A stretch of DNA of 64,000 nucleotides, from positions 162,932-226,931 of the forward strand of contig KB294550.1 of the NCBI GenBank assembly GCA_000328365.1. Direction: 5' to 3'. This stretch comes from Capitella teleta. Its lineage: Eukaryota > Annelida > Polychaeta > Capitellidae. Both the position numbers and the translations under genes were made by a program. Shown here one piece after another: positions 48,401 to 63,400 of this stretch. Position 1 is the first letter of the stretch. Every line of letters starts with the position of its first letter. The notes under the pieces are model-generated. The model searched no databases, was not told the origin of the DNA, and saw nothing but the letters and a program-made list of their open reading frames with translations.

Positions 48401-51400
48401 GAACAAGAAACAGCAAGCGGAGGTCATTCATTTAGCTCTGGAAGCTAACTTGGATATTGTGTCTGTTGCAATCTGCACGGCTGATTTACTCATTACAGAC
48501 ATCAAAATCAAAGGTTCGTTATGCTGCTATCTCGTTGTTTGCTCACTCTTTGATTTCCAACCAGGATTGGAAGCCAATGTTTGCATGCAAAAGAGTAAAA
48601 TCGCGGTCTCCACTAGTCTCAGAGATGTCACCATCTATGACACCACCCCTGGCGCCCTCTATCCGAAGATCCTCGCTTTTGATGGCGGAGAAGTGTTTTG
48701 CGCCAAGATTGACATCTTCAACAGAGGCACTGATGGTGATAACTACAGCGATATGAATTGCTGCGACACCAGTGTCTTCCTGAAGACCGGCTGCATGAAA
48801 CTTGTGTTCCTTAACAAGTTTGTCATGAGCGTTGTGGTGAGTTGCTAGAATCTTCTCATTTTTGTTCCTCCTCCTCTTTCAGTTTCTCTTCCTCTTTTTA
48901 TTTCTCCTCCTCTCTTTTAGTTTCTCCTGTTGTTCCTCCTCTCTTTTTGTTCCTCCTTAATTTTTGTTCCTCCCCCACTCTTTTTTTTCTTCCTCCTCTT
49001 CTCCTTTTATTTCCTTTATCCTATTCCTATCTCAAGGATCAGCTCAGAGTTCTTCTCCCTTTCCAGGGTTTCTCGGATGCTTTGCTCTCAGAAGCAGCCA
49101 AGAATCAAATTGCTGAAGCGAGTAGCGCCGTAGCAGAAAGTGCTGTGGAGGCAGCGCAGGAAGTGGGCAAGAAAGCTCCAAGGATCAAACTGGACATCAA
49201 CCTCAAAGCGCCGGTCATCATCGTACCGCAAAAGTCAACTTCAGACAACGCCCTCGTTGTGGATCTCGGCCATTTGAGCGTAAAGAACCGATTCAGCATC
49301 CCAGGTCAGAAGATGACCAATGATGGATTGCCAGCCGTCCTTGACCACATGGTTGTCAAGCTGCAAGCGCTGAAACTCTCCCGGTCAGTGGTCAGCCCAT
49401 CGCTTGATTATATAATCCTCCTATTCAACTCCAGAGCTCTGATGTCTTCACTGGACATGAAGGCTGAGTGTCTGCTGTTGGAACCAGTCTCCATTCAAGT
49501 TGAGATCACTCGCAATCTGGCCTCCGCATGGTACCACGGCCACCCTGATGTCGAAATCGGTGGCAAACTTCAGTGCTTCTCGGTGATATTTAATTTTCAT
49601 CAGTCTCGGGGGTTTTTATAATTTAGTCTCATTTCAGGTGAGGTTGAGTCAAGGAGACTTTAGAACAATCATGAGTCTCCTGAATGAGAATTTACAAGAA
49701 GGGCAACTTCCGAAGAAACCAGTAGCGCCACCTATTGAAGCTCCCAAACCAACTGGTATTGACTGAATTAACAAGATTTTGGATCATGGTAAAGTAAAAA
49801 GCATATTTCCCTTTAGATACAGCGCCCTCTGTCGAAGAAGTAGTCAAAGCAGAAGTCGTGACCTCAGAGGTCAAGGAAGATCCTCTCAAGAAAAAAGAAG
49901 AACCGTACTCCAACCTGAAGTTTGATTTCACAATTGAGAGCGTTCGTTTGGAACTCTTCATTGGAGACAGTGGCCTGGTGCGTTCGTTTATCTTTTGATC
50001 AAGCGCTGATTCCTGTTTTGTCATCTCCATGCAGAGCGCTGGTTTCGTAGGTCGTGACCCTAAGCTTTCGCTTGCATTATTGGAGATGAACATCATTGGT
50101 CTGACTGGAAACATGCGTTCTGATTCTTCAATTGAGGCGCACGTGTTGCTCAACAAATGCTCTCTGGACGACCAACGTCCTGGTCACGAGGAAGGCATCA
50201 CCCGGTAAGGAAAAAGGGATCACACGCCGAGGGTTTGATTAAGGATAAATAATCTCCCATTAAGACTATGCTCCTTGGGAAGACCTCTATCTATACTAAC
50301 TGCATCTTATGTAATTGCATAAAATTAACATAATATTATTTAGCCAAATTATTATTACCAAGCGAAGCACTTGAATGTATGGAAATCCAGAATACTGAAA
50401 TTTGAGGGTGAAGTTCCATGCTTTATTTAAATGAAATTATATTAATTATAGTTGAATAATTTATGATGAGGTTTTGCATGGACCATGTTAACTTACTCCA
50501 TAATGAAGAATGTTTGTGTTTCACAGAGGCAATGTGTTAAGGTAAGGAAAAGATATTGCTTCGTTTGCAGTCACACCCAAGCATGTTTCAGTTTTGTCAA
50601 TTTTGGCCCTATTTTGTTGAGTTTTTTGTTGTTGTTTTTTTCAATCAGTGAGCAATCCTATTTGTTTTTTTGATTTTTGCTCAATTCATTTAATTTCACC
50701 CCTTTTTTTATGATTTCTGTCCCGATTGTTTAAAAGATAAAAAGGAGGTTGTGCGCTTGAGTTTGCATATACGTAAAGACTGTCGGTGTAATAACAAAAT
50801 CAATGCATGTTGTGTTTGATCAACTGACGTATCTATTTCTCACGCATTTCTCTTCAACTCTTGCATATAATATATGCAAGAGTTGAAGAGAAATGCGTTA
50901 TATTATTATATTATTATATATTATATTATTATAAATATTTCTCGTTTTCCTCAGAGTTGTTGAAAACGCGTCTCACCGCTCGCAACAGGGAGGACCTCCG
51001 AATATGATTGACGTCATATTTGTCCAGAACGCCCAAGAAGACAAAGACAGTGAGATCCTCCTCTTCCTTCTTTTGTACATCCCTCTGCACCATTGTTTGT
51101 TTCCAGTTGACGTGAAGCTGTGTGGTCTGTTCATCTGCGTCTGCCCTGAATACCTCAGCACCCTGGGTGATTTCTTTGCCAAGGGAATGCCAGAGACACC
51201 GGTCGTTGATGAGGCGCCTGTCGTGGGGGCCACCCCCGCCACCCCTCCCCCGCCTGTTCCCAAGGGGTCAATGAACTTGAAGTTCAAGATGGAAAAACCC
51301 GAGATTATGATGATTGAAAATCCGCTGAACGTCGACACCAACGCTCTTGTGCTTGACATCGTCATAGACTTCAAGATGTTGATTTCTCCTGAGATTCAGA

Positions 51401-54400
51401 CGATGCAGGGCGCCATCTCTGGGCTGCAAGTCGTGTCCTGTATCTACGCCCCGGAGAAACGCGAGGCTTCTAAATCACAGGTGATGCGAGTTTGACGTCA
51501 GGCTGTCAGTTAATTGTGAAATTTGTTCTTCACCAGATTTTGAATCCGATTGACATTAATCTGCACAGCAGTGCTCCGAAGGGCAAAGGTCACCACATGG
51601 ACATCATGGTTACGGACATCATCATGAACATCTCTCCCGCTACCATCCGTACCATCACCGCTACCTTGAGCACCATGACGCCACCTGAGGTAATTTGCAT
51701 ATCATTTGCTTATCATTTGCATAATTACCGTCTCTAACAGACGACAACTGTTGATGATAGTCTCCAGAAAATTCCAAAGAATTTGTGGGCTGTAAAACGC
51801 CTCAAAGATTGTGAATTTTGGTTCCTCAAAACTGGTGAGTATTTCCGCAGTCTTTCTTATTTTATTTCGTAGCTTTTGTTATATATGCGCCTTGCGTTTT
51901 TATGTGCATTTTTTTCTGGCTGACATTGCAGAAATATATTCCCCAGCTAATTCTTGTGAAATATGAATCTATTAGATTTCTGGTGTCTAGTTATGATTCA
52001 ATATTTATTCTATGTCGTTAAATTGTGATTTTGCCCAAAATTCTCTCCCATATAATAATGATTTAATTTATTCGCGTAATCCTCCCACCCCTGCCCTCAC
52101 CAATCACCTGCTTTGTATGTTAGCCCATTTCTGTTCGTACTATCGCATGTTTTTGCTATATTCAGAGCTGGCAGAAGAAGGTAAGTTTGTTGTGTTCAAT
52201 TGTTTGGTTTGAGATTTTGTTTCCAAAGTTTCTGGATCAATTCTTTTCTTTTCTGTTGTGTACACAAATCTTATTTTTCAGCCTCAATAAATAAGATTCT
52301 GTTATAATTAAGATTATCTCATTCATTACTGTTCTTCACTTTTTCACTGAAAAGCTAATTTTTTTGCAGGCAGGAAAAGTGAAATTTAACTGCTTTACAA
52401 TTCCTTTCATTAACATCTCTGTTCATGATGCACTATTATTGAACTTCCTGTCTCTGAAATATCTCCCGTTATTTAATATTCATCCCAAAATATTGAAATC
52501 CTTCCTGCTTTAATTAACAGCCTAAAGTCGTAATAAATTTTAATCCAAATTTCCCGTTTCCTCTCAGCAACTGAGAACCAGCAGTTGATGGACGAAGCAA
52601 ATCAGAACCTGAAAGCTATCGAGGGTGAAGAGACGGCATCGGTGGAGAGTCGTGGAGAACAGGTATGTTTGGCTTTTATGTGTGCGTCGTAGATATATAC
52701 ATATCTTGCACTATATTTTCTTTAATGAATGATGAAAAAACACAATAATTCTATGCTTATAATCAATATGCTGGAATTGAGTCACTTTTACGATTTCTGT
52801 ATTCTCAGACATTCTTTTATTTCTTAATTTGCTGGAGCCAATTTTTTAACTCTGCTCAAATTTAGTTCAGCTCGTTGAAGGTTGCCATTTATGCAGAAAT
52901 GAGTCATCCTGACTTATTCTTGAGCATCACCAATGCATTTTCTGAAACCAGTTTTTTTTGGTGTTTTTTCTACCCCTGAGCTTGAAGGCAGATATATGGC
53001 CACTTTACTCTGTGGCAGATATGGCTAGCAGTTCATCAAGTTTGGGAAAAAAAAATCAGTTACGCAAATACACAGTCTGTGAAAAATGACTTCGTGGAAT
53101 TGTCTGAATCTGAGAAAATTGAATGTACTCCAGTATCTCTCACTGTATCTGTTATCTATGTCTGTTTCTCTCTTCTATTTCTCACCTTTTTCTTCTGTAA
53201 TTAAGTCGTCTGAGCAGGTAATTTTGCGCAATCGTCTTTGAAGTTTATTCACATTTCCTTTGTGTAAATTCCCACGCTGAAGATAAAGCATATATATACA
53301 CTCCCTCTCTGTTGATCCACCTGCAATCCAACTTATTTATTATTTAATTCCGGTTTGCAATGTCATGCAATTGAGAAGGGTCAATTATCAAGAGGTGGCT
53401 GTATATAATATTGTTTTATTTTCTTTTACCTGTGTATATTTCCTGCCCTGCCCCGCAAAAAAACAGAGAAATATATTCATTATAATCTCCACTAAAATAA
53501 AATTATTTGCACGTTATTGCTACGTTCTTGTATATAATTAAGGCTTTTTATTTCTTCATGGTTAATTACATTCCCATATTTCATATAAACAAGGAACAAA
53601 TAATTGCGTATTATAAACTATCATTCCATTTTACAAGATAATTTATTACCAATCAAGCGATCAAATCTTTCCCGTCTATTCACAGCTCCTGATGTCCATA
53701 AACAAGATCATTATTAAAATGGAGGGTGGGGTTGGCAAACGAACTCTTCCCTTCATTGTCGCTGAGATGTCCTTCAAAGGAGAGGTCAAAGACTGGACTT
53801 CAAAGGTCAGTCAGTCCTCTAGAGGTCAATTATAATATATTTTCTCTTTCTCTGACTGCAGCTGTTTGTTGAAGCAGACTTGAGCCTGGAGGTTGCCTAC
53901 TTCAATGAGCACCTCGCAGTCTGGGAGCCTCTCTTGGAGCCGGTGGAAGATTCTGGAACACACCGTTCATGGGAGATCAAAGCGTCCGTGCAGCAGAACG
54001 ACATCTTCGCTGCCGAAGACCTTCTTGAGGAGACGGATGACAGCAAACCGCTTCTGCCTCAGCCTAAAATGACCATCAGTGTTATCTCCAAGGACATGCT
54101 GGATGTCACGATGACCAAGACGTGCTTGGAAGTCTTGGGAAACCTCGGCCAGGTCAGTTAATTGTCTAAAGAAAAGGAATTTTTATTTTTGTTTGTTTAT
54201 TAGTCTTTTAATGACGCCTATATGTTGGTTGAACCAATGGAGAAACCAGGAGAGGTCATCGCTCCTTACAAAGTTCAAAATGACAGCGGATTGTATATCA
54301 AGCTCAAACTGGATGAATCGTTTAAGGTGATTTCTGGGTGTTTATTTAAAAGGAGAGTTGATTATATTTTGCATGTAGGCACCAGAGCAATTGGTGAACG

Positions 54401-57400
54401 GCCATATTGAGTTAGAGAACGGGGAAGGTGTTCCGCTCTACGATGCAGTCGTTCCTAAATCAACGAAACTCAAAAGGAAGGCATCAGTTTTACGGAAAAC
54501 TGAAGAAGATACCGCAAAACTGATGTATCTTGTGGTAGGTGTATGCATATTGATTAAAACGTGTGAATCAGTTGTTTATTTTCAGCTGGAGGATTTTGGC
54601 GCCACTCGCGAGCTGAAAGTGTTGCGCGCTGAGACTCGTTCGTTCGGCATCAATCAGCGTGCGTACCCCGGAGGTACGTGGCAGCTGGTGGCTCACACTC
54701 AAGCCGCGTACGGCTGCAAGACCATCACTCTCAGATCTGTGCTCCAGGTAACCACAGTTCAAGAGATTGGAAAGTTTTTCTGAACGCTTTTCCGTTGACA
54801 GGTGAAGAACCATCTGTCTTTCCCGATGGAGCTCTACTACAAGCTCAGTGATGATGCAATGGGTCGTTGCGGTGAAGTTGCTCCAGACCAAAAGTTCAAC
54901 GTCCCTTGCGAGGCGGTGTACGCTGCTCCCTATGAGATCTACTTTAAACCTCGTAATGCCAAATATCTCGAATCGCAATCTGCATTCAACTGGAAAGAGA
55001 AGGATTCTCAGTCGGCTATCGTTTCCTGCCCGCCGGCTAAAAGCGAGCAAGCTCAGCCGATATTCTTCACAGTTAGTTTTATGATGAAATCTTTGCGTTT
55101 CGATATTGTTTTTTTTTTTTTTGTGTTAGTGTTTTGTTGAGAAGGAAATGATTTTGACCGAATCTACTGGACAGAAGAATACAGAGACCTATGTGCTCAA
55201 TATACTGCCTCCGGTTGTGTTTAGGAATCTGCTGCAAATGCCAGTATCCATTGCTCTTGAGGTACTGATTTTGTTTGTTTGTATTGTACATTTAGCATTC
55301 GCTGGATATTTTTATCACAGGGGTCATTGGGTGAGGAGAGGGTTGACGTTGAAGAGGGCGACAAGAAGGTTCTTTACAACGCAAACGTTGGAAAGTCATT
55401 CTTGGAAGTGAAGGTGAAAAGAACTTTATGATTATCGTCACCAGATTGAATAAGGAATTTATGAAACAGATCTTGAATTACTTGAACAAAGAATGGGTTG
55501 GACGCAAGTTGCTCGAAACAGACCCAGAAGAAATGTCCATTTGGAGTTTCACAGCGAAAGATGAGAACGGAACTGAATCGCATCTGGTAAGGATGATTGC
55601 ACAAATTATTTTTATTCAGCAACTCAAGTTTGGATCTACTTTATTATTTCTGTAACTAAGGAGTTGAATTGCTGTAATTTCTTTGGCCTATCCCACAATT
55701 CACTTGGATTATAGCCAGCCAAACATGATATCTTCTCAGGATCTTGGTGTTCACACGTCTTCAACGAAGGGATATCAGGAGGTTGAACTTTACTGTCCAT
55801 ACTGGATGATCAACAAAACGGGAAGAGAGATAACTTACAGAGTGAGTGCTTCAATCTCGTTATAACCAATAATTAATCCAAAATGACTAACAGAAATGCC
55901 GACCAAAAAGCGAGAAACAAAATGAGGTTTTTTTTCATGCCCTAAATTTCTATAAATTTTTCCTTGTTATTCTGGTGGATGCTGAATCCAACTACTTTCT
56001 ACCTGCGGCAACAGTTCTTTAATCAACTTTATTTCATACATTTCTTTGAATGCGGATATTTATCTCTTTATATATCATGCATTGATCTCTCTTTTCGAAA
56101 CCATTCATCAAGGTACCTTGGAATCTGTTTCATATTCATATAAAATGGTGTAACTTATTATGTTATGATCACCTATGCTTTAATTATTTCTAAATTATTC
56201 ATTGTAGTAATATAAGCCTATGTTTTATTCCAGGCTGGTGATGATTTCACGGTGTCTCATTCCGGAGACTTCCATGGAGCAGTTCTCTTCTCCTTCCGCT
56301 CGAAATCATTCTTTGGAAAGAAAAAGGTGCGTTACTAAGTGATATATATATTCCGTACTGTTTGGGTGTAAAATTATCAATTTTCCAGCATATATTTATC
56401 CATATTTGTGTTAATTGTTGAATAATTAAGGAATTTTCATTAATTAAGTCATTTTTTCCCTTTGATGATCTCTGAATGTCTCACGGAAGGTTCTGGCTTG
56501 AATTATTTGTTGATTAATTTTCGTATATTTTTGTCTGGTTTTGCTTTCGCATAGTTGGGTGAACATGTCGGTCCAAAAATAACAGAAGATGTGAGAATTT
56601 TTATGTTTCATTTCGTTTTGGTTTCTGTTTCTGAGGAGGAAGAACAAAAAAAGTTTCGGTTTTGGTTAAAAAACAAGAAATGGTCGCTGTCTTTTTCTAC
56701 TTTCTACGGTTGTTGGTTTTCTCCCCACAAAAGGACAAAGCTGACATTGAGGAAGACACTAGATCCGTTTCCTCGAGCAAAACGGGAAGTTTGCGTCGAG
56801 GTTCCGGATCATTGCGCAAGAAGGAGAAAAAGGCAAAGAAGGAATCGCTCAAGAAGACCATCAAAGTGAGTCAAGGTTCACCCTGACACCTCAGTCACGT
56901 CTCATCCTTGCATGGCGTTAAACACGGTGTTAATTGAAGATAGCTTCTAATACGGTCGGGTAGGGTATCGAGTTATGTTTAGATGATATGTGCATGCAGG
57001 AGTATTTAGTTGTTCATTCATTACACTTGGATATAGATTAATTATAATGTTTTTCAGGTTTTTTTTAGATTGATATGCAACTTTGAATTTTTCATAAATA
57101 GTTTGGAACCTTGATTAATAAATCTGCATTTCTGGGTTTTAGCTGAGGCCTATTATATATCACTTGGTCCAAATGCTGTGTTTCATTAATTGTTTAGCAT
57201 GGTCAGAGATAGGGCCAATACATGCAGGGGGTCCACATAATACTCCAGCCTTTTTCCCTGATTTTTATTTCCCTCTTTTTCGTTCATGCATTTCACCTTG
57301 TTTGTTTATTATGCACTTTTTGATTTGATTTTTGTGTCCATTTATTAATGCCTCATTTTTTTTCCTCCATCCCAAATTCAGCCGTATTTGTCGTTATTGT

Positions 57401-60400
57401 CTTGTTCTCTTCTTTCCAAGTATGTTCTGTCTAATTTGAATTAATTATTTTTTTAATGACATCATCCATTTTCTGTTTATATATTGTTCAGTTCAATTTC
57501 TCATTTCTTTCGTTCTGGTGATTTTTCCCTTTTATAGCAAAAAAAAAAAATAAATACAAAATTTCATTATAAACATGGTGATAGTTGAATTATGGCAAGG
57601 TTGTTACAATTATAACGTCGTGAATGAAAATTTTACAATCAAAAATTGAAATTTTTATTCAATCGCACTACTGAAACTCATGAATCTTAACCAGTGTTTT
57701 ATGATATATATTGATTTCTTGATTAAATATTTCCAGGCTTCACTGAAGATCAGTGAGTCCGAATGGTCGGATAAATTTTCACTGGACACTGTGGGAAGTG
57801 CTGGAACCGTCTCCTGCAAACAGAAGGGACACAATTTAGACGTAAGTTTAATTAGCATAAATTTGCATATCTGCTTTATATTTTAAACACACTGCTTTTT
57901 ATTCTATTATGATGTTGAATTCCTGATTTCAATGATTTATTATGATTTAAATCCATTACTTAAGTTCAGGATATTTAAATTCTCTGTTATTTTGAGTATG
58001 AAATAATGCAATTGAATAAAATAATGCAATTACCAAACTTGACATATAATTCATGAAATAATGAATATTGCATTTTCTTCATGTCTCAAAATGTTATTTT
58101 TGTTATATTTCAAATTTTTACGTTAATTCACTTCTAAGGTTTTTGTTAATTCTCCGTTGTTATTGTTAATATATATTAGAAAAAGGAGAGCACAATAACT
58201 CGTAAGGTCAGCAAACATTGACGCGTGTGTTCACTAAAAAAAAGCAGCAGTAAAGAAATCGCATGCACTGTCATATTAATTGCATGAAAGATCTCTCGTC
58301 ACTTACTTATCGCTTCTCCTGCTTGCCCCATGCATCTTTTGACCTTGAAAAATTTGTCTTTGAGGGTGACCTTGATTTTGTTTTGTTCTCTTGACCTTGA
58401 AATCATAATGCGTGTGACCTTTTGACCTTGAAGACGATTGGTGGATTGATGGGTAGCAGTCTCCACATGGAAACCTCCGAACACCATCAGAATAATAATT
58501 ACGTTCCCACTGACCACCACCGAAAATCTATACGGATGAAGGTGACCTCCAAACGCCCTTCAGTAGACGTCCGCTCTTTGCTCTGTCACACTCATCGCTT
58601 CTGAAATAATCTCTCTCGCTCCTTTGGTCTCAGTAGAATTTGTAGACGTGCAGTTTAACTAACCCTTAAGTAATTAATTATGTAATTAGTTAACAATGCC
58701 TAACTTTAACATAAGATGGGTCTAATCTTGATGATTATCTCTGAAGCATTCTGTATTTTTCAAAATGCTTTTAATTCGTATAGCTTTTTGCTATATAAAT
58801 TATATATATAATTACAACTTTGATTATATACAATTGAAGAACCTTCCAAACCTACAGGTTGGTGTGAAAATCACCCTGGCCAGCACCGGGTTAACCAAGA
58901 TTTGCACCTTCTCACCTTATTACATCATAACAAACAAAGCCAAGGTGAGCTTGTAATTAACTCGCAACCCGAGGAATATTCCCTCAACTCATTGTCTCTA
59001 GTACACCATCTGCTGCCGTGAAAACATCCCAGAGTCAGTTTGGGTTGACGTTGCCCCCGGTGATTGCGTTCCGTTCTGGCCGGTGCAGGCGAATAAGACG
59101 ATGACGATGGTTTGCAAGATCAAGGACACAGACGAGGAGACCAAACCGTTCACTTTCACTGAAAGCCACACAACGTTACTCAGACTCAACCACGAGGTAA
59201 GTGCAGCTTCACTGCTTCACAAGCCTCAAGAGCTTTGTTGGTGGTTCTATAGTATTGATCGCCTTTCTATTAATATATAGTGTGATTTGTAATATGCTGT
59301 GATCGTGGAGTACATGTTAGTTTTGTACTGATCATAGCTATGCAGCTGTGTTAGCCAAGAGTGTCATTACAATTCGCCCTTCTATGGAATATTTTGATGA
59401 CGTTGCAGTACGGTGGAATCAACGTTGAGACGCAGGTCATGGAGTCTGCCGTTCACATCCAACTGGACCAATACAAGGAAGGATTTGCTGCTGTTCTCCT
59501 GGTCAACCATACTTCCAAGGCTAACATCACCTTTGGACAGAAGTACGCTGATCGTTTAAATGAGTTTAATTATTATTATTTTTCCTCACAGGGAAGTGAA
59601 AGAGGAGAGGATGACGTTGTACCCTGGAGAAACCCTCCTCTACACCTGGCAGGATGCTCTTGCAAAGCGTGAACTCATCTGGGAGGCAGGAGAACAGCGC
59701 AACCAGAAGGACGACCTTGTCAAGGTGACAATTTAATTTGCCTGCAGACATTTTTCTATAACTTTCTTCACAGGATGGTATTGGAGATTTCCTCTACGAT
59801 TCTGACACGAAGCTTTATTGGGTATCTTTTCTCGATGGCTTGCAGAGAGTACTCATGTTCACCGAGGACATTGTATTGGCCACAATGGCTCAACAGGTTT
59901 GGTGTAGTATTCCGGCGATTGACGTGGTTTATGTTTGAGTAACTTGTAGGCTGGAGAGCTAGAGAGAGTCGAACAGGAGATAATTCTATCTCTACAAGGG
60001 ATTGGAATGTCTCTGGTTAACAACGAACTCAGAAAAGAAATCGCTTACCTGGGCATCAGCAGGTAAGTTTTTTGTTTAATTATTTATTCATATTTTCAAA
60101 TATTGTCTCAAGCTCTGGAGTGATCTGGGAAGAGAAGAAGAAAAAGAGATTCAAAGCGCTGAAAGGAAGGACCTCGCTGGCCATAGAGCACGCATGGAAC
60201 AGCTACCAAGAACAATCGGCCATCGGCAAAAAGATCCCCCCGTGTATTGAAATCAACCCCAAATTGATCGTACGTTTCCCTCCTTCATTAAGACTCATTC
60301 AGCATTCGACTCATTCAGGTCCAATTTGGCGCTGAGTCATTCATGGTTAAACCGCACAAGTGTCCGATTCGAAGAAATTTTGAAAATGGAATTTGGATCC

Positions 60401-63400
60401 AATATCGCGTCTCACCTCATCAAACGCAGCTTCATGTCAAAGTTCATCGACTGCAGCTGGATAACCAGCTTCCGGGAGCAGTGTTCCCCACTGTGCTTGC
60501 TCCTCTTCCTCCTCCGAAATCAGTGGCAGCTGAAAGTGGTGAGTTCAAAAATAGGGACGCATCTCTCCTCCTTTCATTTTTCTTTTTCTTTTAACTTGTA
60601 GTTCCCAAACCGTTTACTGAACTTTCTGTCATGATCCGGAAGAGAGAATTCACAAGTGTTATGCAGTTCAAGTAAGTTTTAGTTCCATCTCTTAAATTCT
60701 ACAAAGACTTCATTTCATCAATCTGCATGACAGAATTTTTAAAATTTATTTTAACTGACTGATCAAACTCTGCCATGCAGGTATGCCAAAGTGCTGATTC
60801 AGGAGTTTGCAGTGAAGGTCGACCAAGGCTTCATCAACGCCCTCATCCTGATGTTTGCTTCGGGAGAAGTCGATGAACAAGCGCAGAAAACCGCCTTCAA
60901 AGCTGACTGTGACATGATCAATGTCGACCTCATGTCTGAAACCGCTCAGAGCTCAGCCAGCGAGCAGAAGAACTACTATGATATGCTGCACTTCTCGCCT
61001 CTCAAGGTCTGTCCAGTCATCTCCATAGCAACTACACAGTAACCATGGCGATCTTTTCAGATCCATTTGAGTTTCTCGCTGCATGGATCGTCAGGAGATG
61101 AGGAACAGAAGAAACCGACGCAACTCAAGTCAAATGTTTTGAATTTGTTCTTACAAAGTGTAGGAATTGTACTCACTGACATACAGGATGTGATCTTCAA
61201 GTATATTTTGAATAATTTAGTTAATTAACAATTTAATTTTGTCACGCTGTAGGCTGGCTTACTTTGAACGGAATTACAATTTCCTCAACCAGAGTCAGCT
61301 GCAAGGAGAGATTGTGCGACATTACTCTTCACAGGTGATAATTTATGCGGTTTTATTAGCATGTGCTGATTGTATTTTCATTTTGTTCTCAGGCAATTAA
61401 GCAAATGTATGTTCTGGTTCTTGGTTTGGATGTGCTGGGAAATCCGTTTGGGGTCATCCGAGGGGTCGCTCAAGGAATTGAAGATCTCTTTTATGAGCCG
61501 TATCAGGTGAAAGTCACTCAATCCAATCATTCAATCATTTAATCAATCATTTCAGGGAGCCATCCAAGGTCCGGAAGAGTTCGCTGAAGGCTTAGCTCTT
61601 GGAGTGCGCAGCCTCTTTGGACATGCCGTTGGTATGTTCTTTTATGGCGCTCCCGTAGACAATCTTTTGATTCTCGAGTTGCTTTCTAGGTGGAGCTGCT
61701 GGTGCTGTTTCGAGGATCACAGGAGCTCTAGGAAAGGGTTTGGCCACCCTGACATTAGACGACGACTATCAGAAGAAGAGGCGAGAGCAGATGAACAAAC
61801 GACCGGCGGATTTCAAGGAAGGGTTAGCGCGCGGAGGGAAGGGTCTGGTCATGGTGAGGGCGTTGTGATGAGGGTGATGTAGCACTCAGGGCTGCTTTGT
61901 TCAGGGTGTTGTGGACGGCGTCACTGGTATTGTGCGCAAACCAGTGGAAGGAGCGAAGCAGGACGGCGCCGCTGGCTTCTTCAAGGGAGTCGGAAAAGGA
62001 TTAGTTGGCGCGTTCACTCGTCCCGCTAGCGGAGTGGTCGATTTCGCCAGCAGTTCATTCGAGGGAATCCGCAGAGCGGCTGAGATGTCAGACGAGGTCC
62101 ACAGGCAGCGACCGCCGAGGTTCATCCACAAAGACGGAATCATTCGTGCGTATTCGTTCCAGGAAGCGGAGGGCAACGACATCCTTCAGGTAGCAGCATT
62201 GATTAAAAAAATTACAAATGCTCAGATTTCTTCACTTAGGACACGGAGAAGGGAAAGTTTGGAAACAGTGATCAGTACTTGGGTTATCTGTATGTCACCC
62301 CCGATCGGAAGAACATCCTCATGGTCACTGATCGGTTTGTGGGGTTGCTATTTTGTGATATGTTATTACTGTTTTTGTATTCTTAGTCGTGTGATGTTTG
62401 TAAGCAAAGGTGAAGTTTTTGGGCACTGGGACTGCGACTGGATGTACATGTGGGAGGACCTCAAGGAGCCTCCCTCCGTCATCTCCGGTGGCATTCAGAT
62501 CCTCCTCAAGGTACAAATCTATGCTTTTTGCTGGACTGTCTTATTTACCGCTGTCAAACGCTGTTAACAATCATTTCTTCCTTTTGGATTTTTTGATGAA
62601 TTTTTTAATTTTTTTTTTATAGTTGAATATTGTTTTAATTTCCTTTCTTTTCTGCTCTGTTTCATTCTTCTCACAATTCTCTCTTTCTCTTGTTTTCTTT
62701 TTGTCTTTCACTACTCAAAGGGCTACACATTTCGAGTGAAGAGAAGTCTTACATTACAAACTATAGCGTCTCAGGACGGCAAGGTTGTCTTCCCTAAACA
62801 CCCCATCCCCCTCCTTGTCTCGTGTGATCATTACTAATCAATTGTTTTTGCTATCAGAGGAAGAAATTCAAACTTTATCGTGCACGGACCGTTATTGATG
62901 AGGCCGGAGAGGTTGATTTACTTGTTTTGTTTACTTTTTTACTTTTTCTTTTGTTGGATTTTTCCGCGTTATATAAGGATTGAGGACTTTTTTATCTTAA
63001 CATCTGTTCCATTTATTTCATTTTTCTTATATCAAGTTCTGATATTTATAAAATCTGCTTTTGATTTTCCATGAGGATATTTTAACTTTCAATGTTTTGT
63101 TTTGTAATAATTGAATAACAATTTTACCAGATATATTGTACATGAGATTTAGTTTCGCTCATGTTCTTTGATGAATCTTCAGGTTCTTCTATCAAAGTGT
63201 TGATTAGGCATTCATTCCCTAATTTTTCCAGCTTGAAATTTCATTCTTTAAGTCGTGTTCTGTTATCAAATTTTCCTCTCAACAGCAATCTCTCTGATTC
63301 CCCTCTCTACATTTTAGATTTTCCACTGTGCATGTGGTACTTCCCGGTGCAAATTTTTAAACTCAAATCTTAAATTTGCTTTTATATTCACGCTCTGAAT

